A stretch of 64,000 nucleotides of DNA from Ischnura elegans (lineage: Eukaryota > Arthropoda > Insecta > Odonata > Coenagrionidae): contig NC_060251.1 in the NCBI RefSeq assembly GCF_921293095.1, positions 100,674,566 to 100,738,565 of the forward strand, read 5' to 3'. Shown here piece after piece: positions 46,701 through 58,700 of the stretch; position 1 is the first letter of the stretch, and every line of letters begins with the position of its first letter. The position numbers and the translations under genes were made by a program. The notes under the pieces were generated by a model, which was not told where the DNA came from, ran no database searches, and saw only the letters and a program-made list of their open reading frames with translations.

Positions 46701-49700
46701 TAAATCCGACTATGAATGCATGAACCAAATTTGAACAGGTTCTATTTTCTGTTCGTGCATACGCACAAGTTGGGTGAATACAGGGTGCATTTTTGTGTTC
46801 ATAATTTAGACATTAACTTGTACGGGTTTATGTACTATGTAAACAGGCCTTTAGATGACACCATTTGCTGGGACATTTGATGATCTTGTACCTAAAAACT
46901 AATCTTGTAGAATGCGTTCTATTTATTCTTACCTGGAATTCTTCACATATATTCTCTTTTTCTATAAATGTCCGCACTGGTTTGCATATTTTACAATGGC
47001 ATCGCGATTTTTCACCACGGTATTGAATGTTGAGACTGGGAATCCGATCGGATTGCCAGCCCCAACATTCGAGTTGCTTCGCCAGCGTTTGAATCGATGC
47101 GGATTCCGGTGTGGGAATCAACTATCTCTAAAATTTTCATTTTCTCGTCAATTAAAAATGTCCGTTTTTCACCTCGAATTTCCATTTTCAAGCCGGATCA
47201 ATTCTATTTCCCGTACGAATTGAGGGTAACTCGGCAACACACGAGTATCTGAACTACTCCTATCGGCGATCAAGTGCGTAGTACAAACTGTCATGGGACT
47301 TCATAATTTTTGAAGGTTACAATAGTTTGCGATACAATACTATTTGAATGGGATAATTCAAGTTTAAATAAGTTTTTTTTAAGTATTTATGTTGAATGAA
47401 GTCAGCGCAAATGATCCCAGTTGACGGTCTAGTTTTATAGTTCCGGCATTTATCACGTTTCATCACGTCTGGTTTCCTTTCAAACTCTCGTATCAAATTA
47501 TCGACTACATGATTATTGTCAATATTCCTTCAGGAGTTCTTGCTTTATAATTAATACAGTGCAACCTCGATATAACGACACCCCACGGTGTACTAATAAA
47601 CACTCGCTATAGCGAGTTGTCGCTTTACCGGAGGTGGAGCAAATAATAGCCAATATACCTGTTGTGAACAGATATACAGGAACAGGAGTGGTGCGGCGAC
47701 AGATAAACATCTATCCGATAAATGTAAGCATAAATCCAGACGAAAGGCGATGTTTTTTTGCATCACTAAATTTCCTTACTCAAACAATGACTAACTATTC
47801 AAACAATTTATAAGCGCCGCACTGAGTAAAAATCATGGAAAGCATTGTTTCGTCAATCATTATGCCAATGCACAACCGACGAAGCCATTTTTCTATGCAC
47901 TTAATTAGTTCATTTACGTGATCATTCTATTATTTTGGTATTTTCCACTGAAAATTCAAAAATTAATTGATAAAACAGTATCGCAGTAATGCCTCAAATG
48001 TTTCCATTGGTGTATGTTTATTGTTTCTGTACGTTATGCGGCAGTGAAGTGAAATAACGCATTACATTTGTTTCTACAGGCGAAAACGGTGGAAGTTTGT
48101 ATAACGTTCCCGCCTTGGAAGACTTTTCTATCAAATAATGTAATACCTACATAATCTACGGTAAAAAGTTTGCTAAGCTTGAAAAATGATGTGATTAAAA
48201 TTGCCGTTGTTGAAAAAAAGTTTCTTTTTGAGTGTTACGCTCGCGACGTATTTGAAGTAATACACCGAGTTTACCACGGCACTGCAAACGAGAGTTAGTT
48301 GTTCTGCGAGTTCTTCCAGCGGCCACCAGGGGATGCTCGGCTACCCACGTGACAAAAGAGAGCGCCAGTACGACTCCGACCACTGACGCGAATAGTTCAC
48401 CCTTGTAAATCCGCAACGGAGAATAAATACGTCCATCCGGGCAATTCACGCTGAGTATCATTGCATCGTACATCCTACATCATCGCTAAGGCGCACTACC
48501 TACCTTTAGAGGCATCATTGCAAGAAATACCTCATACTGCAAGGGTTTTGTCGAGGAGTTGTATGTAAAAAAAGTTCCGTTTCGTCTATGTTATATGATG
48601 CGGGGAATACTTCTAAAGATACTTACGATCGAAGTCCTTTCTTCCACCACTTCGCGTTTACACCGCAGGCATGACCAGAAATTATGAGGGGAGATAACGC
48701 TTTGGTGCTTCGCATTAGTATAATCAACCTTCTGCACTCTTAAAATTCTCGATTCGCGATCTATCCCTGAAATGTTCCGCTGTAGGCTTGGGCGTAGCCC
48801 CTTTCTCAGAAGTTCCCGCAGATTGGAATGGGCATAACCACCCGAACAAAGCTCCTTATAACTATTCATCGTCTGCATTCCTTGGGCGCTTCTGTGTTTT
48901 TATAATTTTGCAGAGCGAAAAGGAAGATAAATTAATTTCGACACTCTCATATTACTCCTTTATTTTTATTTTCTCACTTAGACGTGTTTGGTGTTTTTTT
49001 TGGCCATGGTGACTGCCATCAAATGCTTTCTATTCACGCAACTCACGGACGTGCGGGTATGCTGACGTCAGCTTTCTGCCGTCCGAGGAACAAAAGAAGA
49101 TGAAGCATTCGCGAATGCTAATGCCACAATATTTTCACCAAAATTAACTACTTATTTATCGAACGACAGTTTACCACATAAATTTGAGACTGAGCACTCC
49201 ATTAACTTCATATCTAACAGATCGCTAGAAATTACAGAGGTTAAGGAGTCTTGATGAAAGTCTTCCGGCGGTAGAACCCTCGCTATGGCGAGAGGCAGCA
49301 CCAAAAGGGTGTCTTGTAAAAACGAATTTTTTAACACGCTTATTATAGGGTCAATTGACGGTGCATCGGCTATCTCTCGTTATAGCGGGAGTGTCGCTAT
49401 AGCCCGTACTCGCTTTAACGAGGTTGCACTGTACATAGCTCGATTGCTCAAAACACCAACTTTCATATCGTGAATCTTTTCGCCGCTGACAGAAAACGAG
49501 ATGACGTAGTTCAACTTTCCGACGTTAGTGGCGTTCTGTCCCGCCACATTCAAATTCTTTCCGAAAATAGTTCTCATTACGTCGCTCTCTCTTGGATTTT
49601 TAATTAAAAATGCGCGAAAGGAAGCCAAAAGACAGTTTTTAAGGGCTGATATGTGCGATTAATTGTTTTACTACGCAAAAAATTTTTTTTAGTCGGCACG

Positions 49701-52700
49701 TCGTGATGCACATGGCGGGAAAACGAGAAAAACACGGCGTAAATACCGGGTTCTATTTACATTGGAGGGATAGGAAATATGACGGGACCCAGAAAAAAAC
49801 TTGCAATTTGCGGTAAAACGTAAATTCCGATAACGCAAATACGGGGTTTTACTGTATTTCATTCCTGCTTCTACTATCACTAGGTATTCTGCTTCCCAAA
49901 TAAAAGAACTTGATCTCCTCTTCCATATTTTGTTTCTCTATTTATTTGTCTTCACTTTTCTTCTACTGAATATATTTATCTAAGTTTTCTTTGTGCTTAT
50001 TTTCAGCTGATATCCACTCATACTTACTTTAACCAGAATCTTCTTCAAATCCTTCTCTGGCTTTGCTGTGATAGCTATTTCATCAGCAAAATATATCATG
50101 CCATTCTTTTCTTTGGAAACATCCACACCTGATGCCTTTTCATTGATTTCATAATTGGTTTTCTTGATGCGAATGTTGAGAGTTATGGGTGACGAAGCAT
50201 AGCCTAGTCTCACTTTCTTAATTCTAGCTTCTTCACAGCTGAGTCCTTATTTCATCACGACTGCTTGGTTTTTGTATAATCTATGGATAATTCTCTTGCC
50301 ATTGTGAAGAACTTCAATTTCTTTCAGGATTCTAAGATAAGAGTTCCAATTAACATTTTCAAATGCCTTCACTGAGGCCACAAAAGCCACAAACATGGGC
50401 TTGTTCTCTTCTATTCTCTTCTCTACGAGCAGCTTAAGGGATTCTCTTTTGTGTACGCTTTTTTTAAATCTGAATTGGCCCTCATCCAGGTACACTCTTC
50501 TGCTCATCATTCTCCTCTTCTGTAGATGATCCTTGTCAGTATCTTCAACGTATGTGTCTTCAGGCTGGTCCTAAAATTACAGGTCTCCATTCTTTTTTCT
50601 CTTGGGAATCAGGAAGATGATATTCATCTTGAAGTTATTTGGTATTGATTACATTTCAATGATAATTTTGCACAGCTGGTTCAAGGTCTGCTTTTTTTTA
50701 TTAGCTTTGTTGGAATATCATCCCTGATGCTTCATTCATCTGCTGCTGCTGCTGCTACTGCTGCATTCTATCTTAATTATTTACCCTTGAGACTCTGGTA
50801 GTTTTCCAGCGTGACACTTTTTCCTATGATAAATATTAGACTTTCAGAAGCCATGATGTGCCTTGGTACTGAAATTCACATTTCCCTTCTTGTGCTTCCA
50901 TATCACAGATCACTTTACTTAGATCCTATTCAATATAATATTTCTCTGATTATTTCCCTTAATTTTTCAAGGCTCCAAGAATTTCTAATCCTAATTATAA
51001 AATACTTAATATCTCTTTTAAAATTTTCCATGTTTCTCTTGTGGAAAATTTGACTGCAATTTTAGTCAGGCTTAATATCCCTTAAGAACTGAAAGTTGTA
51101 TTATAGTTTTATTACCAGGGCTAACTTGAACCACTGGCAAAGTTGGTCATCAATGTCTGAGCCAAGAAAAAATATGGTGATCTAAAGAAGAGTGTAAAAA
51201 AGTTGAGGGAAATTTCGATTTGTGGTAGGATTTCGGGTTGGTGTGGTGGATAGTATCTGGCTTCCCACCAGGTGATGGAAATTTCTTATGAGAATTCCCA
51301 ATCTCTATTTGAGTATTTTGTGGAGGGCAATTAAGTGTTCAGCACTCCGTCTGTCATACAGTTGTGGTTCCATGGTGCCTTTCATTGAGAGCTGCCATCA
51401 CCAAGTTTCTATCCACCCTCCATTGCCTTTCCCTCATGCAACGTATGACCTCAGCTGTTGTTTGCCTCCTCCAAAACCTTCTCCTTTGAAGATTTTTGTT
51501 GGGGAGAGTCAGGAAATATGCATATAAGTAGAAGGTCAAAGACTTTCTTGTGAAAGGTGTTTAATAGGGGCATTTTTGATTGAATGAAAATTCTTCATTT
51601 GCAGGCTACACTCCTCCCGAGGCACGATTGGCTCTGCGTGCAACCCATGGCAACGTTGAAGAAGCTGTGGCAATAATTGAACAGAAGAGGAGAGAAAAGG
51701 CTGAGTTGAGGCGGAAGGAAAGCTTTGAGCGCAAGCTGGGACTGTGCAAAGATGGAAGACAGTTTGTTGATGTCAAGGCGTATAGTCTCCTAACGGATTC
51801 CATGGGATTTGCCCCTCAAATGGCTGCAGCTGCTCTGCGCCTTTCTAACAATGCCACTCCTTTGGCAATCCAAATGCTTCAGGAGCAAGAAGCTGTCGTG
51901 TTGGAAGAAGCAGAGCGTTTCAATTTGACCAACAGTGACAAAAAGGCTCTTATCAAGCAGGTAGGCATTGATTTTTTCTTTTGGAATACATTAGAACCCT
52001 GGATACGTGGCCTCCATGCATACGAAAACCTCAGTTATTTAATGCTATTTTTTTGTGTAGTCAATATCCCTATATTTCTAAGTTAAAATTATTTATTCCA
52101 TTGTTTTGTTGAGATCTCTGCTGGATATAACTCCGTTGGCAAAGTTGCCCCAGTTGCAGAGAATCTTTGCCAACTATGTTTTCAATTTTTTTAATGCATA
52201 AACTTTTAATTAAGTTGTAATTTTTTCACACATTTTGTAAGTAGAGACCAAGAGTAATGGCTGATAATGGTTTCAAATCATTGTCGCACATGAACTTACA
52301 AGAATGCAGTTGAAAAAGAAAAAAAGTGGCAAAGTTGTCCCGGTTTACGGTGGTACTTTTCCACAATATTTTAATGCATACGACACGTTTTGGCTCACAG
52401 AGCCATCACTTGTCTTGTACCAGATGATGGGTCTGTGAGCCGAAATGCATTATACGCATTAAAATATTGTGGAAAAGTGCTACCATCTTTTATTTAAATT
52501 AAAGATGTGCGAATAGTATCCACGAATACTTGAATACCTCGAATACTAGAAAGTATTCGATATCAGAGGTCTCGAATAATTATGCTAAAGGTATGCTCTC
52601 GAATACTTTGAATTTCGCGCCGTACACTGTTGCACGCTGTCGTTGGTAGTTGACTCGGAAAATTGGAAAGAACTCGAGTCATTTAGTGCATGCAGTGCCG

Positions 52701-55700
52701 TTATACGTAAGTTGATATACTACATCAAATTCGTGGATTAAAGCGGTGAAAAGAGTTCGACATAGGGAACCGAAAATGATTGGGTGAAAGAATCCGAAAA
52801 TCCCCGGTTTCCCCTACCAGGAGAACCTCAGTGCCGTGGGATAGCAACATTAGGGCATTTCCCACGATCCGCTATCCCCTTCCATTCAGCACTCACCTCA
52901 CCCACTCTGACCCGTTCCCCTTCTCCAAAATCAAACAAAAGGTCCCGTATTAGGAAGACCTTAGCTTCGAAAAAAATTGCAAAACGCCTCAGATTGTCCG
53001 CTAGCACTTGACAGCAGGAGTGGGGGTAAAGCGAGCTACCTGTTGAAAATGAGAAGTTGGATGAAGCCGAGTATCAGATGGGCGTGCCGCTGAAATGGCG
53101 TTTGGTAGATAAGAATGTATACATCAGACAGAAATCCATCGTACCAGTGTAAATGCCAAGACGGCATGCAATCATTTTTCTTGAGGTGGTGTGTCCCCTT
53201 AGAATATTTGAAAGAGATGTTTGTTGAATCAACTATATGCCCAATTGTTACCACAAAATTAAAATATTCCGTTAATCAACTAAATTCCTGTTCGAATCCT
53301 TGAAAGGAAATAAATTTACTCCCCAAAATCTTGTGTTTCCTGCTGCATAGGCAACCGAGTTAAACATTCCCGCATTCATCGTTTAGTATTCGAATTCGAA
53401 GGTTCGAATCGTTAGGTATTCGAATATTCGAGCTATGGATTAATATTCGAATTCAATATTCGAGTTCGAGAAATCTGCTATTCGACCCATCTCTAATTTA
53501 AATATTTCAAACTTTCTCTGTATAAAGCATGAATCTGTTGAACTTATCATTTTGAAACTATTATTTGTGCTACGTACTCTGTTGTGGACTTCTTTTTCCG
53601 GGACTATGAAGTAAAATTCCTCACTTATATGACTTAATAATAAGGAAACAGAATCTTTTGCCAATGTACATCATTTAGCACCTGATATCGCATATCGAGT
53701 GTCATTTGTGTACATTGCAAGGTCAAACTTAATATTTTTTATAGACAAGCGATGATATTCCATCATTTTTTCTTTAAATCTATTGTATATACTTTTTGTA
53801 TAAAATAAACTTCCATAGCACTGAAAATACCTTGGGCTTCTACTGTTCAATTGCAACTGGAGCACTAACCACACTTATTAATGTGAGTATTTTCTTGCAA
53901 CTTGTTGTAACTCGTTGGCTCTGCTGTGGGGATGTTGGATGTGTGACAAGTGTGCAAAGAAAATTTGTAGTAATGGCACCAGTGCTGGAGAGAAAAATTC
54001 TTTCATTGAAAGATAAATTAGATAAATTTTCCAGAAAAAAATTCTCACAAGTAGGTAGCTGTAATCGAAAAAGTATTATCCATACTGAATCAACTTCAAA
54101 AACCGGTCTTATGAACAAAGACAGTATACTAAGAGGTGAGCAGTGCTACAGTAATGAGTCTTTGAAATTTGCTTGTATGTAAAGCAGTATGTACGAAGGC
54201 TTAGAAAAATTTCTAATAATCTGGTTGAAGCAAGCGAGACTAAAAAACATTCCTGTTGATTGAGTATCCTTAAAAGAAGAAGCCGTAGCTTGTGCAAAAC
54301 CTCTTAGTGTTAGTGTAGAGAATTTCAAAGCATCAAATGAAAGCTTTACAGTATGAAGAGAAGTCACAGCTTGGTGAGCAGGAATATGTCAGTACTGTCA
54401 TCCCTCCATGCACTCCTCACTCTCATCCTACTTTTATTTCTAACGAGGGGAGTATCACAAAATTGGGTTCTCAAATTTCAATCAAACCTTGTAGTGTTGT
54501 AGTCCATTGGGAGCTGTCCAAGAATCACCCCTCAAGTGGAATTATATAACCAATAGCTTAAACAAAAAATGCAGTTAAACATTTGCAGGTGAAATGTATT
54601 CCCTTGAGAACACACTCCCACTAATGTCTGGCATAGACAAGTGGTTACGGTATGGGATTACCATGATGAAGGACCCGGGATCGAATCTCCATCATGGCGT
54701 TTATCTGTCATGTATTATTTTTCATTTTTCCTAACAAAAGCCTGCCATTCAACATTATTTTAACAATTTTCCCCGTAAATTTTATTTTTATGCTTGGAAT
54801 TTTTTCAAGCACATGCATTATACTTGAAATTGTTATTTCTGTGTTGCAACACGAAGCAATTTTACGATACACATGCACTTGGTTTTCTATTATGTTGCAA
54901 TATCATATTAAGGCCTCATATTTTAAAATTGATTGTTTTAAGAATTCGATTGCTTTTATTAGCTGAAATTTCAGCACAGCAGGATGGGAAAGGAATAATT
55001 TAGCCTGGAAGGTAGGTGTATGTTTTATCCATTGGAATTGATAATTCTCTTGCTGTGTTAAGAAAAGCAAAATTTACCTGGGGTATGATTTTCGAAAGCC
55101 CATGTTACAGTTGGTTTGTATACAGTTGAGTGACTGCTCGCTGAGTAGGTGGTTTACCGACCCCATCTCCGAAGGAACCCTTACCTCCCTGGCTCGCCCT
55201 CTCTGGATTTCAACGGTTCTTTTCCAAAAATTTTTATGACCCTTTTTGCCCTTGTGGCCACTACTGGAGCGTGGGGGATGGAAAGAAAGGAGTGTTACTT
55301 ATCTTCTGTCTTTTGAATCATGCATAAGATTTGAGTTTTCAGTGTAGGTATAAGATTATATGTAGAGCTGGTGTTTAATACGAGGGTTGTACCAAAAGTA
55401 AGGTTCCCATATTTTTTATAAATAGAAAAAAAATGTTATTTGTTATAAATTTTTATGTCGCTGAAAAGCTTACACTTTTGCCTATTTTTCAATGTAGTAT
55501 CATTTTTTTCGAGACACTTGAAGACGTTGCTCCAGCTTTTGTATCCCTAAGTTAAAGTAGTCTCCCGCCAACACGTTGAGGAAGCGTGTGACCTCTGTCT
55601 GGACTTCATTGTCACTCTTGAAGCGTTTGCCGCCTAAGTGTTCCTTTAGCGTGGGGAAGAGGTGATAATCCCTTGGAGCTAAGTCCGGGCTGTACAGGCA

Positions 55701-58700
55701 TAACTGATCCAGGCTGATGGGGCATAATAGTCCACCCAAATTTCTCCAAAAGCTCTTGAGTTTGACGAATGGCGTGTGATCGAGCATTGTAGTGAAGAAG
55801 CACTACAATGTCAGAGTCGGTCGTCCTCTTCGGCGATTCTGGATAGCTCGCAGGAGTTTAGTCAGTGATTCACAATATCTTTTAGAGTTTATTGTCGTCT
55901 CTGGTTGCATGAAATCGATGAGGAGTACCCCCTTTCAATACAAAACACAGTCGCCATAACCTTTCCTGCCGACTGTGTCTGTTTGAATTTCTTCGGTGGC
56001 GGTGAACCGAAGTGATGCCACTGACGAGATTGCTGTTTTGTTTCAGGGGTGTAACAAAACACCCATGTTTCATCACCGGTGACGATCTAGTCCAACAACT
56101 TCTCCTTGTTGCCTCCCCCTTCAGACTACTGAAGAAATTTGCGAGCGCAGTCAAAGGGTTCCTCCTTGTGTCCGTCAGTCAGCATCCGGGGGACCCAGCA
56201 AGCACACATCTTTCGATAACCTAACGTTTCTGTTAAAGTCTTTCAATTGTGCCATGGGAAGCTTCTGGAATCCGTTCAGCAAGTTCACGGACAGTGACCC
56301 TCCGATCTTTGAGCAGCTCATTGTTGATCTTCTCGACAATCGCATCCGAAACCGGCGGTCTTCCACTCCGTTCTTCATTGTGAACTTCAGTGCGACGTCT
56401 TTCAGCACGTCGCACTGAATGGACATGCACTCTTCACCATAAACGTCAGTCAGTTGCTGATGAATCTCCATAGGCGGTAACTCCCTTGCATGGAGAAATC
56501 TGATTATTGCTCAAACCTCACACTTGGCAGGAATGGGGATCAACACTTCCATTGTTGATGGTTGCTAAGCCAACTCCGAGCGAAGTAGTGAATCGTGGAC
56601 GGGAGGGCTCGAGAGTAGGGGAACCACTGCACACGGCACTGTATTTGGATTTATCCTAGGATCTTCCCTCTACATTGTAGCTAATTGGGAACCTTACTTT
56701 TGGTACAACCCTCGTATATTTACGTTTCCTCTAGTAAGTATATTTTGATAAAAATGAAATTATAACTATCAGAGCAAGTTTGGGTTACTCCAGTGGAATC
56801 TCTTCCAGGGATCTCTTCGGATAGGAGTAACACTCCACCAATTGAAGATGCTGCAGAAAAAGCAAGGTTATACACTGCAGCCTTTTATCATTGTGCGGCT
56901 CTTTTGTATTCATTGCAGAGCGAACAGATGAAGTACCCTCCTCACGTGCCATTGCAGTAGGCCAAGAGATGTTTTGTTGAATTATGGAGTTGATGGACGA
57001 GATGGAATTTGAGTTGGCTGACGATTAGGTGGAGGAAAATGATCCTAGTTGTAGAGATGTGAATTTGGATGTCTCCTCTACCACAGATGATGATGAAAGT
57101 GTTGAGAGAACGTCATCTTCCAGTGATTTGAACATTGAACGTTCCCCAAAGAAAAGAATCAGGGTCTCCTCAGAAATGAAAGTGAAGGCAGCGTCAGCTG
57201 CTAAACTACATTCATCGTTGTCCATTAAATCACTTCACTCCCTTGTGACCCATCATCTGAAGGGCCGAGAACATTTGTCTATTTGGGAAAGAGATGTTAG
57301 TTCTGGTGGAACCAGAAGGGACGAAGGTGATATGAAAGACAGGTGGACCTACAACAGGTTCTGCGCGTGCAGGAAAAATTGCAATCACGTCACCACGAGA
57401 ATGCTGCAGCAGTGGACTGTGGCAGCAGCATTCCAATTTTTTAATGGGGATTTTCAATTCAGCGCGTCATTGGCATGGACCATCCGCTTTAAAAGGAAGC
57501 ATAAAATTTGCCAGAGGAAGGTCACTAGGTATGTGAGTAGGAGAGAAAAGTCTTCCACAGAGGAGATCTTGAGGGCCGCTCTTCTCTTTCAGGAGCAATG
57601 CCGAAAGGCAATGCCACTATTTAACCCTTCCCTAGTCATCATAACGGGTCAGACAGTGTGTGTGTACCACACACATTAGACGTACTCTATCACATCAGGG
57701 AGAAAAAGCTACTGAAGTATGTGTTAGTTGATTAAATAAAATGGCGCACTCATACACCGCACAATATAGCGTGGTGACTGCTTCCTAAAGTTTTCATATG
57801 CCTACTGGAGGTATCGGGGAAGTTTGGCCGGAGAGTGAAACTTGAGGTGGAAGAAGCTATGGGACCATACAAAAATGTTTTTGTGACTTGTACAAAGTCA
57901 GGGAAACTTTTTACTACTAGTTCTTTTGAACTTTACTTGGACAATGTTTTGAACCTGTACGTTAAGGAAGAAAAATTTCTTCTTTTTTCTGATTCCTGGT
58001 CGGGGCAGACAAATGAGGCACTGTATGATGAACAATTGCATTGTAATAATGAGCCCAAGTGCACAGTGATAGTTATCCTGCCGAAGTGTACCCCTACCTG
58101 CTAACCATGTGGTGTATAATTTTATAGGCAGCTAAAAATAATTATTTCTCGAAATCCGAATGCTGCTACTCTACTGAAAGAGAGATGCAATTTGACTAGT
58201 GGTAGTGACACAAATAAAATACATGCACTTATTCATGGACGATTGTTTGCACCAGAATTTTGCCCCATGCTTCTGTATGCATGGTATGGATCTGGACTGT
58301 GCAGTGCGCGCCAGTTTTTAGAAAATGTATATTTTATTTTATTATTTTTATGCTATTTTTTTAATATTCACAATCGAAGCGGTAAATTTTAAATAAATAT
58401 ACGTATTTCTTTACAAACAAAAAATATGTAAGACCTGAAATGACGAATGTAAAGGCCAAAAAACTATATATTTATAGGTATGTATTTACGTGATTTAGGG
58501 GAAGTTGGTATAGTGGTTATCCTTTTTCGATGTTGTTACCAGAGATCCCGGCCAGTTTCGAGCAGTTTTTTGCAAATATCTTTCTTATTTCACCATGAAC
58601 TTATACTTTCCCGTACTTATTTTAAATTGGCATCAAATTTCTCAAAAACGGCAAATGGGAATACCTTTTTCTGGATCACTGAAAGTGCATCTTTCAAAGA

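Larger units (their letters stand above)
45732..49854. mobile_element. Old Tigger-like element with nested insertions (NUB1 intron 7)
   Basis: Left end CAGTAAAACCCCTTATTTAC; right end, read inward, CAGTAAAACCCCGTATTTGC; TA lies at 45730-45731 and 49855-49856. A transposase remnant lies just inside the left end. At least two other elements (46181-46849 and 47557-49431) inserted later, which accounts for most of the 4.1 kb. Confidence 0.75.

Noticed and set aside
52418-52450. Possible hammerhead ribozyme core
   Set aside because: The expected CTGATGA is CAGATGA here and the stems cannot be laid out convincingly. Left as a speculative note only.
54629-54695. A functional tRNA gene
   Set aside because: Has A and B box-like strings but no credible acceptor stem or anticodon arm. 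Better explained as a tRNA-derived repeat.
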